A stretch of 64,000 nt of DNA from positions 4,203,178 to 4,267,177 of the forward strand of contig NZ_CP036263.1 in the NCBI RefSeq assembly GCF_007741515.1, given 5' to 3'. Source of the DNA: Adhaeretor mobilis (lineage in GTDB: Bacteria > Planctomycetota > Planctomycetia > Pirellulales > Lacipirellulaceae). The translations under genes were made by a program, and so were the position numbers. The notes under the pieces are model-generated. The model was not told the DNA's origin. It searched no databases and saw only the letters and a list, made by a program, of their open reading frames with translations. Shown one piece after another: positions 53,877 to 62,708 of this stretch; the first letter of the stretch is position 1, and each line of letters starts with the position of its first letter.

Positions 53877-54958
53877 TGTTCCTTTGTATGCTTGCCATCC
53901 TTTGCGTGAGGCTGCGTCGTCCTAGTGCTCGTTCGCGCTGGTGGCTCGTTGCTGTGCTGGTGGGTTTTGTGTATTGCGGAAGCGCTAAGACGCAAGCGGA
54001 ACCGGCGACGTTATACAACGAGTGGCATCGCAGTCAGCAGCCACACCCTGCGGTGGCTCGCATCATTGTGCCGGAGGGTGAAGCCACTTCGTATGGCTCG
54101 GGGACGCTGGTGGATATTCGTGACGACTTTGGCCTTGTAATTACCAACTGGCATGTGGTCCGCGATGCGAAGGGCCCGATTGAGGTGCTCTTCCCAGACG
54201 GCTACCATTCCAAAGCACGATCGCTGAAGATCGATGCCGACTGGGATCTTGCGGCGCTCGTCGTGTGGCGGCCCAAAGCCCCACCCGTGACGGTCACAGA
54301 ACATGCACCCCGGCCAGGCGAAACGCTCACCATTTGCGGCTACGGGCACGGTATCTATCGTTCGGCCACCGGCAAATGCACGCAGTACTACGCTCCCGAA
54401 ATCAATCTGCCGCGGCACATGGTCGAGCTCGATGTGCAAGCTCGCCAAGGCGATTCTGGCGGCCCCATCTTCAACGAGCGCGGCGAGCTAGCCGGGGTGC
54501 TCTTCGGAGCAGGCAAGGGTACGACACTGGGCAGCTTCGGCGGGCGAGTCAGCCATTTCCTGGCGACCTTAGCACCGGACATTGGGAAAAATGAATTGGA
54601 AATCGTTGCTGAAGCTGCCCCACCTGATAAAACGGAACCTCAGAAGTCGGCCGTAGCAAGTTCCGCCAAGGGCGATGGCCTTGACCCTTCGGCAACTTTG
54701 CAAGCGAATTCACACGACACAGAACTCGAGGGCCCAAGAACTCTCGATGATCCGCAATGGCGTCCTGGTGACGAGAACATCGCCGCACTGTGGGGCAAGG
54801 CTCCAAGTTCCGTAGCGAAGCAACAGGTAATGGCCGCTGATAGCTCCGTCAATCAACCAATCCGGAGGAGAACGCGTTTATTCGACAACCTGAAGTCGGC
54901 TCTGGCCGTGATCGGCGTACTCGCGGTCGCAGTGCAAATCCTAAGAGCCGCAAAGTAG
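53876..54958 (+). CDS. Exported trypsin-like serine protease with C-terminal anchor
   Basis: A 360-aa protease. An N-terminal hydrophobic segment (about 20-40) serves as signal or anchor, followed by a chymotrypsin-type fold with a full catalytic triad: H93 (NWHVV), D124 (DWDLAAL) and S194 (QGDSGGP). A linker of about 120 residues rich in charged residues follows, and a last hydrophobic helix (about 338-355, ALAVIGVLAVAVQIL). There is no PDZ domain, unlike DegP-type proteases. It may act on exported proteins outside the cytoplasmic membrane. It is coupled to the small gene before it. Confidence 0.85.
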   Translation: MFLCMLAILCVRLRRPSARSRWWLVAVLVGFVYCGSAKTQAEPATLYNEWHRSQQPHPAVARIIVPEGEATSYGSGTLVDIRDDFGLVITNWHVVRDAKGPIEVLFPDGYHSKARSLKIDADWDLAALVVWRPKAPPVTVTEHAPRPGETLTICGYGHGIYRSATGKCTQYYAPEINLPRHMVELDVQARQGDSGGPIFNERGELAGVLFGAGKGTTLGSFGGRVSHFLATLAPDIGKNELEIVAEAAPPDKTEPQKSAVASSAKGDGLDPSATLQANSHDTELEGPRTLDDPQWRPGDENIAALWGKAPSSVAKQQVMAADSSVNQPIRRRTRLFDNLKSALAVIGVLAVAVQILRAAK

Positions 54959-54965
54959 GTATTCC

Positions 54966-55451
54966 CTACTGGTACTTCTTCCGCAACGCTGGCACGACTT
55001 CGGCCGGCACGAAACGAGCCAGCTCCTCATCACCAGCGAGGCTGGTGATTTGTTTGATGAGCGAGCTCGACACGTGCGAGAACTCATCGTCGGCCATCAG
55101 GAACACCGTCTCGATGCCCGGATCGAGCTTGCGATTCGCCAGTGTCATGGTGAATTCTGTTTCCATATCGGTGAGCGAACGAACACCGCGGATGATAACG
55201 CTCGCTTTGCAATCGCGCACGAACTTCACAGCGAGGCCAGAGAACATCTCTACCCGTACATTCTCAACGTGGCTGCAGGTTTCCTTGACAAGCGACACGC
55301 GCTCTTCCGGCGTGAATAGCGACTGCTTGTCGAGGTTGTGTCCCACGCCCACGATGAGCTCGTCCACCAAACGGCTGGAACGCTCAATCACATTGAGATG
55401 CCCCAAGGTTATGGGGTCGAACGAGCCAGTGTAAACCGCGCGACGCGACAT
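54966..55451 (-). CDS. coaD: Phosphopantetheine adenylyltransferase
   Basis: The fourth step of coenzyme A synthesis, adding AMP to 4'-phosphopantetheine. It is 161 aa, the normal length. The N-terminal nucleotidyltransferase motif GSFDPITLGHLNVIER has the TxGH signature, and RGVRSLTDMETEFTMTLANR plus SSSLIKQITSLAGD near the end are the substrate-binding marks. It converges on the protease gene with a 7-bp gap. A short dispersed repeat lies upstream of it. Confidence 0.95.
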   Translation of the reverse strand: MSRRAVYTGSFDPITLGHLNVIERSSRLVDELIVGVGHNLDKQSLFTPEERVSLVKETCSHVENVRVEMFSGLAVKFVRDCKASVIIRGVRSLTDMETEFTMTLANRKLDPGIETVFLMADDEFSHVSSSLIKQITSLAGDEELARFVPAEVVPALRKKYQ

Positions 55452-55509
55452 ACCGTCTTCTCTGCGTAATTGGGAGTTGGGAACGAGGAATCAAGCTCCA
55501 AGGGAAGGA

Positions 55510-55538
55510 ACCGCTGATAGACACAGATTAACGCAGAT
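55510..55538. repeat. Short dispersed-type repeat
   Basis: The stretch holds the internally repeated words ACACAGAT and ACGCAGAT separated by TA (ACACAGATTAACGCAGAT). This string type (CACAGATTAACRCAGAT) is a short interspersed repeat seen in several planctomycete and other bacterial genomes, to my recollection. Only one copy lies in the window, so the repeat nature cannot be shown here. Confidence 0.3.
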
Positions 55539-55564
55539 AAGCTCCTATGCGTAGGCCGATGGCT

Positions 55565-56725
55565 CTAGTTGGTGCCGAACGAGCGAATCGCCTCCCTCAG
55601 GCGACCTATGTCTCCGTCGTGATTGTAGCCATGCAGGCTAATTCGCAGCCGACCCGACCGGCAGGCCAGTGCCACACCGCTGTTGAGGCAATGCTTGCGG
55701 AACGCCCGGGCATCAACATCTGGTAGCGAGAACGTTACGATTCCAGAACGATTGTCGCCGCAGCGAGGCGTGTGAAGCTCCGCCCCGCAGCTGGCAAGCT
55801 GCTCGCATGCGTTGTCAGTGATATCGAGGATCGACGCGGAAACATTCTCAACGCCCAAATTGTTGAGTAAATTGAGGCTTTGCCCCAGCCCAATTAGGCC
55901 CGCCATGTTCTGCGAGCCTCCTTCGTAGCGAGCCGCCGTGGTCTTCAAATTCAAGTTGATATTGGCGAAGTCGCTCCCTTGCACCACGCTGTTCCAGCCC
56001 ACGCCCGTTGCACGTAACAACGGCAAGCAATCGCGACGAATGTAGGCAAAGCCGGCACCTTCGGGCCCTAGTTGCCACTTGTGTCCATCAGCGGCTAGAA
56101 AATCGATTTGTGTTTGTCGAACATCTAAAGGAAACGCGCCGATGCCCTGAATCGCATCAACTAAGAACAAAGCGTTCTTGTCGCGGGCGATCTGGCTAAT
56201 GACATCAATATCCCGCCGAGCACCGTTCTTGTAGCCGACCCAACTGACCGTGATCAAGCGTGTTCGATCATCACAACGTTCTGCTAGTCTCTCGTAGTCC
56301 ACGAGACCGTTATCCGTTGGAACGAGTCGTGTCTCCACGCCTTGATCCTGCAAGTGCATCCAAGGATACAAATTGGATGGAAACTCATCGTCGAGCGTCA
56401 CGACATTGTCGCCTGCTTGCCAGTCGAGCCCCTCAGCCACGAAATTGATTCCCGCGGTGGTGCTGGTGACAAGCGCGATCTCCTCTTCTGAGGCCCCAAT
56501 CATGCGAGCCGCCTCAGTACGCGTGCTCTGAACCTGGGCCGACCAATCAAGCCACAGGGTGTCCCCCTCCTCACTGGCCTGTTGAAGCCACTTGGCCATC
56601 GCCACCGAAGTCGGCTTGGGGAGTGGCGATACAGCCGCGTGATCCATATAAGCCCACTTTTCGGTCACGGGCATCTGCTCGCGCAGGCGTTCTCGGGTAT
56701 TGGCGATAGTTGCGGGGTCATTCAT
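55565..56725 (-). CDS. Class V aminotransferase (cysteine desulfurase-like)
   Basis: A 386-aa PLP enzyme of fold type I. MDHAAVSPLPKPT near the start, TSTTAGINFVAEGL (phosphate loop), VSWVGYKNGARRDI, DAIQGIGAFPLDV, then the PLP lysine in AADGHKWQLGPEGAGF. YEGGSQNMAGLIGL and a C-terminal domain with RISLHGYNHDGDI follow. No catalytic Cys loop of the cysteine desulfurase type is clear, so a transaminase or lyase role is as likely. It is divergent from the pcm gene with about 90 bp between the starts. Confidence 0.87.
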   Translation of the reverse strand: MNDPATIANTRERLREQMPVTEKWAYMDHAAVSPLPKPTSVAMAKWLQQASEEGDTLWLDWSAQVQSTRTEAARMIGASEEEIALVTSTTAGINFVAEGLDWQAGDNVVTLDDEFPSNLYPWMHLQDQGVETRLVPTDNGLVDYERLAERCDDRTRLITVSWVGYKNGARRDIDVISQIARDKNALFLVDAIQGIGAFPLDVRQTQIDFLAADGHKWQLGPEGAGFAYIRRDCLPLLRATGVGWNSVVQGSDFANINLNLKTTAARYEGGSQNMAGLIGLGQSLNLLNNLGVENVSASILDITDNACEQLASCGAELHTPRCGDNRSGIVTFSLPDVDARAFRKHCLNSGVALACRSGRLRISLHGYNHDGDIGRLREAIRSFGTN

Positions 56726-56814
56726 GGGCGTTACAAGGCAATCTGCGGGTTAGAATAGAGCAACCATCCAAGATGGCGGTCGAATTGGATTACGGATACC
56801 TCTTAGGACTACTT

Positions 56815-58026
56815 ATGAGCAAGCTCCTCAGCCTGCTGTATTTTGCGATCTCACTCATTGTATCTCCGTCGGAACTCTCGGCTGAAGATCTTACGGCGAA
56901 GCGAGAGGCGATGGTCGCGCGCGAAATCGAAGCGGCTGGGGTTCGCGATGCACGTGTCCTCAAGGTCATGCGCACCACCCCGCGACACGAATTCGTACCG
57001 ACCGGATTTCGCAAACAGGCCTACTTGGATGCGGCTCTACCGATTGGCGATCGACAAACGATTTCACCACCGTTTGTTGTCGCTTACATGACCGAACAAC
57101 TCAACCCGCAAAGTACGGACAAGGTGCTAGAGATTGGCACCGGCAGTGGCTACCAAGCGGCCGTGTTGAGCCCGCTGGTAAACGAAGTCTACACGATCGA
57201 AATCGTTAAACGGCTTGGCAGGCGAGCAGAGCGAACGCTCCGACGTCTCGACTATAAGAACGTGCACGTGCGTACTGGCGATGGCTACTTAGGTTGGCCA
57301 GAGGAAGCTCCCTTCGACAAAATCATCGTAACTTGCTCACCTGAAGACGTCCCTCAGCCGCTCGTCGACCAACTTGCCGAAGGCGGACAGATGATCGTAC
57401 CCGTGGGTGAGCGTTACCAGCAGAATCTCTTCCGGCTCACTAAGCGAGATGGAAAGCTAGAACGAGAACCGCTGCGTGCAACCCTCTTTGTACCTATGAC
57501 CGGCGAGGCGGAAGACAATCGCCAGGTACAACCCGATCCCTTGAACCCAGAGGTCAACAATGGCGACTTTGAAGTCTCCGTTGGGGATTCTAAGCACCCC
57601 ACCGGCTGGCATTACCTGCGACAAGCGGAACTTGCTACCTCGCCGAATCCGGCTGAAGGAAAACAATTCCTGCGGTTCACCAATCGCAGCCCGGGGGAAC
57701 CCGCACGGGCTTTGCAAGGCTTAGCGATCGACGGGAGAAGCGCTGCGCGGATTAAACTCTCGGCCAGCGTGCGCGGCAACTCTCTGGCCCCGGGTCCTAC
57801 GCCCGGCCAGGAGGCCGCGGTGATCATTACTTTTTACGATTCACGCAGAGCAGTCATCGGGCACGAACGGCTGGGGCCCTGGGCTGGAGATTTTGATTGG
57901 AAGAGTTCAACCAGTGACATCATCGTGCCGTTGGCCGCCCGCGAAGCGATCGTTCGGCTTGGGCTGCATGGTGGCATAGGCACGTTGGATGTTGACGATT
58001 TGCAACTCCATTCGCTGCCGGAGTAG
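56815..58026 (+). CDS. pcm: Exported protein-L-isoaspartate O-methyltransferase with C-terminal extension
   Basis: A 403-aa enzyme that methylates isoaspartyl residues of damaged proteins. The start at 56815 has AGGA 8 bp upstream and gives a clean signal peptide (MSKLLSLLYFAISLIV to about residue 24). The SAM-binding core is clear: RHEFVP, then GDRQTISPPFVVAYM, then VLEIGTGSGYQAAVLS. The PIMT domain ends near residue 215. About 185 further residues form a beta-rich unit (GDFEVSVGDSKHPTGWHYLR, FDWKSSTSDI) that resembles a carbohydrate-binding fold. SAM is cytoplasmic, so export of such an enzyme raises a cofactor question. Confidence 0.9.
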   Translation: MSKLLSLLYFAISLIVSPSELSAEDLTAKREAMVAREIEAAGVRDARVLKVMRTTPRHEFVPTGFRKQAYLDAALPIGDRQTISPPFVVAYMTEQLNPQSTDKVLEIGTGSGYQAAVLSPLVNEVYTIEIVKRLGRRAERTLRRLDYKNVHVRTGDGYLGWPEEAPFDKIIVTCSPEDVPQPLVDQLAEGGQMIVPVGERYQQNLFRLTKRDGKLEREPLRATLFVPMTGEAEDNRQVQPDPLNPEVNNGDFEVSVGDSKHPTGWHYLRQAELATSPNPAEGKQFLRFTNRSPGEPARALQGLAIDGRSAARIKLSASVRGNSLAPGPTPGQEAAVIITFYDSRRAVIGHERLGPWAGDFDWKSSTSDIIVPLAAREAIVRLGLHGGIGTLDVDDLQLHSLPE

Positions 58027-58231
58027 CAGGCATGATGCCTGCGTACAACGCCCGAACCTCCCAGTCGGCAAAAGCCGTTAATTTTACGCAGATTCCTTGA
58101 ATTACTGTGCGAGCCTGCTATCTTAAAACTGCATGCGGGGAGCCGTGCCAGCTCTCCAGCGGCCCGCAAGAATCGTTTTTAGGGCGCCCCACTTACTCGG
58201 CACGAATGACACACATCGGGAGACATCAACG

Positions 58232-59269
58232 ATGAAATCACTTGGCAAGACACGGATAGCCCAAGTTGCGGTGGCCATAGCCCTGACTGTTATGTTGACA
58301 GCAGACGCGTCGGCGTTCTCACGCGGTCGCCACGGCTCGCGCGGCAGTTATGGTTCGGCAGGCTCAGCCGGAAGCTATGCATCCTCTGGAAGCTACGCAT
58401 CCTCGGGCAGCTACGGTTCGGCTGGCAGCTACTCTTCCGGTAGCTACGGGGGCAGCTACGCGGCTTCCTACACCTCAAGTGGTAGCTACGGTTCAGCAGG
58501 CTCAGCTTCAACTGGTAGCCGCCCTGGACTCTTCGCTCGCTGGCACGCCCGCAAGGAAGCCCGCAGGGCAGCTCGCGCTAGCAGTGGCTCGTACGGCTCC
58601 GCTGGCAGTTATGCATCCAGCAGCTACGGTTCGGCTGGCAGCTACTCTTCCGGCAGTTACGGCTCAAGCTACAGTGCACCTGTTGAGTACAGTGCACCTG
58701 TCGATTTGGGCTGCCCAACTTGTTCGACTGACAATGCCAGCGTGGGAACGATCTACGCCAGCGTTCCTGTAGGTGCCAAGATCTACGTCAACGACTCACT
58801 GACAACAAGCACTGGAACCGAGCGTACGTTTGCTTCCAACGGTTTGGAAGCTGGGAAGAGTTACGCTTACGACTTCCGCGTTGTTTACAACTTAGATGGT
58901 CAAGAGATTGTCCGCGAGAAAACTATTCAGCTGAATGCTGGCCAAGACGTGCGTGTTGCCTTCGATGGCGAGTCACTTGTTTTGGCTTCGCCAGAGCCTG
59001 TGAAGACTGAGCTCAAACTGGACGTTCCGGCTGACGCCAAGGTATACCTAGCCGGCTCGGAAACTCACCAGACCGGCGAAGTTCGCACCTACGCCAGCAC
59101 GCGGCTTCAATCAGGGCAGCAATGGCAGGACTACACCGTTCGTGTCGTCCTTGAGCGAGACGGCAAGACGCTGGTTCGTGAGAAAGCCATGACGCTCTCC
59201 GGTGGCGAAACCTACCAACTGAGCTTCGATTTCGACCAGGACGTCAACCAGATTGCGTCGGTTGATTGA
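58232..59269 (+). CDS. Exported protein with Gly/Ser/Tyr repeats and two TIGR03000-type domains
   Basis: A 345-aa protein from the ATG at 58232, with GGGAG 9 bp upstream. A signal peptide (to about residue 27) precedes a low-complexity region (about 30-160) of GSYGSAGSY and SSGSYGS units with an Arg-rich break (ARKEARRAARA). Then come two homologous domains (about 172-255 and 258-342). Each starts with a P-x-x-AK-h-Y-h motif (VPVGAKIYVND and VPADAKVYLAG), and each has an RTF/RTY and VREK landmark: the TIGR03000 pattern. The family is largely confined to planctomycetes. It is probably a wall or surface protein. A strong terminator follows. Confidence 0.85.
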   Translation: MKSLGKTRIAQVAVAIALTVMLTADASAFSRGRHGSRGSYGSAGSAGSYASSGSYASSGSYGSAGSYSSGSYGGSYAASYTSSGSYGSAGSASTGSRPGLFARWHARKEARRAARASSGSYGSAGSYASSSYGSAGSYSSGSYGSSYSAPVEYSAPVDLGCPTCSTDNASVGTIYASVPVGAKIYVNDSLTTSTGTERTFASNGLEAGKSYAYDFRVVYNLDGQEIVREKTIQLNAGQDVRVAFDGESLVLASPEPVKTELKLDVPADAKVYLAGSETHQTGEVRTYASTRLQSGQQWQDYTVRVVLERDGKTLVREKAMTLSGGETYQLSFDFDQDVNQIASVD

Positions 59270-59334
59270 TCGCTGAACGGAAGAATTGCGGCAAATCGGC
59301 TCTTTTTCGATAATTCCGCAGCATTCTATCACGA

Positions 59335-59372
59335 AACCCCCGCATCGGCGTTGACCGCTGCGGGGGTTTTTC
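59335..59372 (+). terminator. Intrinsic terminator after the TIGR03000 gene
   Basis: CCCCCGCA and TGCGGGGG form a perfect 8-bp G+C-rich stem (with AA on the left side pairing to TT), followed by TTTTTCG. It lies 65 bp after the stop. The A-run on the left also makes it usable on the other strand. Confidence 0.9.
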
Positions 59373-59435
59373 GTTTGCTAGTAACAACTTCCCTCGTCAC
59401 CGATCTCGCCACCCGCATCCATTGGCACTCTTGAA

Positions 59436-60248
59436 ATGGCCGCTGCAAAACCAAAGCCTAAGCAAAACAAGTCGGAGCGCGCCACTGAGGCAGAGTCAGC
59501 CGCCAAGAAAGCGCCGCCCAAAAAGCCGAAGCCCCCGCGACAAGTCGATCCCAACTTGCCTTGGCGCCCGTGGTTGCGTGGGCTGTTGACCTTGTTCATT
59601 GTTTGGCATGTGTCTGCGTTGTTTGTGGCGCCCTGGGCGGTGCAGACAGAGGCGAGACTCCATCCCGATATTCGCGAGAGTGACATTCTTGGCAAGAAAC
59701 GTCTGTCTGCAGAGGAGACTCTCAAGAGTATCGATAAAAACTCCCGGCCACTCTTGAGCACTTTGAACAAAGTGTTTCGACCCTATCTGAATCTCACCTA
59801 CTTGAATCACGGTTACGACTTCTTTACCCCAGATCCTAGCGGTAGCTACCTGCTCGGCTGTGTAGCTTATGATGAAAGTGGCGAGACGATTGCCGAGGAG
59901 ATTTATCCCGATCTTAAGAAGCAATGGCCACGACTGTACTACCATCGCCACCTGATGCTCGCTGCTCAAGGTGGTCAGGAATTCGGTCCGGACTGGTCGA
60001 AGCTTTACGGCCAGCATTTGGTGAAAAAGTTTGGCGCAACGAAAGTGCATCTGTCGGCGGCTTACCATGGGCTCCTGTCCCCTAGGCAAGTACTAGATGG
60101 CACGGTCCTTGATGCGGACAGTACCTACGAAACTCAAGCTGAGGCGGACATCTATCCCATTCGAGAGAGTGACGGAGACAACCAACACCGCCCTATAACA
60201 CCCGTGCAGCGCAACTCACCGACGCGTATCCCGGGAGTTGGACCATGA
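59436..60248 (+). CDS. Membrane protein paired with the HTTM protein
   Basis: A 270-aa protein. The first 40 residues are Lys/Pro/Ala-rich and cytoplasmic. One helix follows (about 50-70, LLTLFIVWHVSALFVAPWA), then about 190 residues outside the membrane, with NHGYDFFTPDPSGSYLLG and YYHRHLMLAAQ among the better-kept looking parts. Its stop overlaps the start of the HTTM gene (ATGA), so the two work together. I do not know a family name. A substrate-binding or regulatory partner is the simplest reading. Confidence 0.78.
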   Translation: MAAAKPKPKQNKSERATEAESAAKKAPPKKPKPPRQVDPNLPWRPWLRGLLTLFIVWHVSALFVAPWAVQTEARLHPDIRESDILGKKRLSAEETLKSIDKNSRPLLSTLNKVFRPYLNLTYLNHGYDFFTPDPSGSYLLGCVAYDESGETIAEEIYPDLKKQWPRLYYHRHLMLAAQGGQEFGPDWSKLYGQHLVKKFGATKVHLSAAYHGLLSPRQVLDGTVLDADSTYETQAEADIYPIRESDGDNQHRPITPVQRNSPTRIPGVGP

Positions 60249-61237
60249 TCCGCCCTTTTGCGCCAGTACGAAACTACCTTGTCGAACTATGGCAAGCCTG
60301 GAACCGATTCTGGTTCGCCCCCACCGATCCGGCAACGCTCTCGCTTATTCGCGTGCTGGGAGGGGCAATGTTGCTCTATACGCACTTTATTTGGTCGCTT
60401 GATCTCGAGGCTTTCATCGGTCCCGAAGGCTGGGTGCCCGTCGCTTACCTGCGTGACAATGTTTTGGTGCTGCCAGGTGACGACTCCAAACAATTGACTG
60501 TTTGGAGCGTGTTTTTCTGGATCAAATCGACTTGGGTGCTCTGGGTCGTGCATCTCTTCGCGTTAGTCGTGTTCGCATGCTTGATGCTCGGCCTATTTAG
60601 CCGCACGGCGGCAGTGTTGGCCTGGCTACTGGCAATCTCTTATGCCACTCGCGTGACTCCTGGCTCGTACTTCGGACTCGACAAGGCGAACGTCATGCTG
60701 GCCACGTACTTGATGCTGGGCCCGTGCGGAGCGAGGTACTCGCTCGATCGTATCTGGCGACTCCGCAAAGGTAAGGAAGTGTCGTCCGAGCATTCTCCCT
60801 CGGCCAACTTAGCCGTTCGCTTGCTGCAACTTCACCTCTGCATCGTTTACCTGTTTTCAGGACTCGCCAAATCCCAAGGGGCCACTTGGCAGGGCGGAAC
60901 CGCCGTGTGGTACGCCATGGCCAGCTTAGAGTACCAATCGATCGACATGACATGGCTTGCCGGGTGGCCACTGCTGGTAGCACTCCTCACGCACGTAACC
61001 GTGTTTTGGGAAGTCTTCTACTGCTGCCTCGTGTGGAACCGCTTCACACGTCCGATCGTGTTGTGGATCGCTTTTGCCGTACACGGCGGCATCGCCCTGT
61101 TCATGGGCATGAAGACATTCGGCTTTGCAATGCTCATTGCGAATCTCGCCTTCATCTCGCCGGAGGCGGTGCGTCGCTGGGTCGATCCGCTAGCGAGTCG
61201 CGTTTCGCTAGCATTGGTTGGTCAGAAGGTCGACTAG
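60245..61237 (+). CDS. HTTM-domain protein (vitamin K carboxylase-like)
   Basis: A 330-aa multi-pass protein of the HTTM group, related to the membrane part of vitamin K-dependent gamma-carboxylase. Marks are LIRVLGGAMLLYTHFIW, WVPVAYLRDN, SYFGLDKANVMLATYLMLGP and QLHLCIVYLFSGLAKSQGATW-GGTAVWYAM, in the usual order across six or more helices. Bacterial members are of uncertain reaction, since the lumenal carboxylase parts are short or missing here. It is translationally coupled to the preceding gene. Confidence 0.88.
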   Translation: MIRPFAPVRNYLVELWQAWNRFWFAPTDPATLSLIRVLGGAMLLYTHFIWSLDLEAFIGPEGWVPVAYLRDNVLVLPGDDSKQLTVWSVFFWIKSTWVLWVVHLFALVVFACLMLGLFSRTAAVLAWLLAISYATRVTPGSYFGLDKANVMLATYLMLGPCGARYSLDRIWRLRKGKEVSSEHSPSANLAVRLLQLHLCIVYLFSGLAKSQGATWQGGTAVWYAMASLEYQSIDMTWLAGWPLLVALLTHVTVFWEVFYCCLVWNRFTRPIVLWIAFAVHGGIALFMGMKTFGFAMLIANLAFISPEAVRRWVDPLASRVSLALVGQKVD

Positions 61238-61359
61238 CGAGTTTTTGAGGCCCGTGTAGCAGCCGACACCTCACATCTCGCCGCGGTGCTTGCAACGGCA
61301 GAGAAGGGCCCCCCTAGACCAACCTTGAGAACTCCCTAGCCACCTCTCGCTGCATGCTG

Positions 61360-61382
61360 CGCGAAGCTTGGCAAGCTTTGCG
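61360..61382. promoter_or_regulatory. Quasi-palindrome upstream of a secreted protein gene
   Basis: CGCGAAGCTTG and CAAGCTTTGCG form an inverted repeat of 11-bp arms (one G-T pair) around a single G. It lies about 140 bp before the ATG at 61521, in a 283-bp gap with no other feature. The one-base centre suits a dimeric regulator site more than a terminator. Confidence 0.4.
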
Positions 61383-61520
61383 GGCCAGACATAGCAACTC
61401 GCGAACGGATGGGTCGCACAACCGATACAACACGTATTCGATCTCGCTTCCCGCGGCTGAGATTACTTCTCTCGTGTTTTCATCGTCTCACTACACCCGA
61501 TTATCAGCGAGCCCAACCCC

Positions 61521-62684
61521 ATGCGCTGCCTTCTTGCCCTTACGTTAATAGCTGTGACTAACTTGACTGTGAGTCCCGCCCACGCTCAGCGTAATCGCGC
61601 CGTAGTCCCGGGCACGGGAACCAAAATTGACTACGTGGGCGACGACTTCGAAGATGAGGGCTGGAACTTCGTCCACAATCATCCCAAGAGCTCGCGAGAG
61701 CAAGACGAACGCCTACGCTCGCCGCGTGGCATGGCGACTAATGGTCGCTGGAACGAAGGCCCTGAGCGCGGCCAGCCTGATCAGATTCAAGTAGTCGACA
61801 CTCCAGCGGGTGGACTACCCGGCAGTGAGAAAGCACTCCTCTTGCGTACGCTTCGCTCCGGTATTCCTGGATACAACTCGCGTGACGTTCAGCAAGACGA
61901 CTTGATCGCTAACTTGCCCAATCGCCTCGGCGGAAGCATCCCGGTTGGCGAGACTCCTAGCTTCACGGTTCGTGTCTTCCTGCCGCCAGCAGAGCAGTGG
62001 GAGAATCGCTCTGGCCCACACTTCGGCATCCGTGGCAGCGCTACGACGATCACTACCGAGGTGAAGAGCCGTGGCCTCTTTGGCAGTCGTAGCGAAACCA
62101 CGAACGAACCCTACTGGCCGGGCATGTGGATTCACTTCCGTAGCGAAACGAGCCGGAAGACGGAAAAAGATTCTGCGTACATTGCCATCCGGGGCGATCA
62201 CATGGGCCGCGACTATCGCGTGAAAGAGATCGAGCAGTTCGGCTGGTGGACATTCGGCATGAGCTTCACAGGCGATGGCTCGGTTCACTACTACGCAAAG
62301 CCTGGGGTCGAAGACCTCACGGCGGCCGATCATCTCGATTCCAAGTATCCTTACAGCTACCACGCCCGCAGCTTCCGCACGTTCTTCTTCAACTCGTGCA
62401 ATTTTAACGATGGCCGCAGTTGGTCTACGCCTTTCGTGATTGACGATCCAGCCTTGTTTGTCGTGAATTCGCGTCGTGTCGAGTCGATCGTCGCCCGACG
62501 AAAAGCGTCCGACGAAAAGCGCATTGCCGCAAAGAAACAGATGGAAGAAAAAAGAGCTGCCGCCAAACAACGGGCCCAAGAAAAGTGGGCAGCCGCGAAG
62601 GCGCGCCAACAGCAGTCTCGTCAGCAAGGAGCCGCTCAACAGCAGCAAACCGCCAATGGTAGGGGCAATTCCCGCACGAGGTAG
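61521..62684 (+). CDS. Exported hypothetical protein with Lys/Gln-rich coiled-coil tail
   Basis: A 387-aa protein with a signal peptide (to about residue 22, SPAHAQ). Residues 30-310 look like one large beta-rich domain, with YVGDDFEDEGWNFVHNHP at the start and FRSETSRKTEKDS, GRDYRVKEIEQFGWWTFGMS further on. A concanavalin-like fold is possible by feel, but no motif proves it. The last 75 residues are a charged helix or coiled coil rich in Lys, Ala and Gln (AAAKQRAQEKWAAAK) ending in Gln/Asn runs. Likely a periplasmic or surface protein, function unknown. Confidence 0.78.
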   Translation: MRCLLALTLIAVTNLTVSPAHAQRNRAVVPGTGTKIDYVGDDFEDEGWNFVHNHPKSSREQDERLRSPRGMATNGRWNEGPERGQPDQIQVVDTPAGGLPGSEKALLLRTLRSGIPGYNSRDVQQDDLIANLPNRLGGSIPVGETPSFTVRVFLPPAEQWENRSGPHFGIRGSATTITTEVKSRGLFGSRSETTNEPYWPGMWIHFRSETSRKTEKDSAYIAIRGDHMGRDYRVKEIEQFGWWTFGMSFTGDGSVHYYAKPGVEDLTAADHLDSKYPYSYHARSFRTFFFNSCNFNDGRSWSTPFVIDDPALFVVNSRRVESIVARRKASDEKRIAAKKQMEEKRAAAKQRAQEKWAAAKARQQQSRQQGAAQQQQTANGRGNSRTR

Positions 62685-62708
62685 TGAAGCGAGTGGCTGG
62701 AAGGCTAC

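Noticed and set aside
61815..62648. 277-aa minus-strand frame over the exported protein at 61.5-62.7 kb
   Set aside because: The plus-strand frame has a signal peptide and normal codon use; the antisense reading is compositionally odd.
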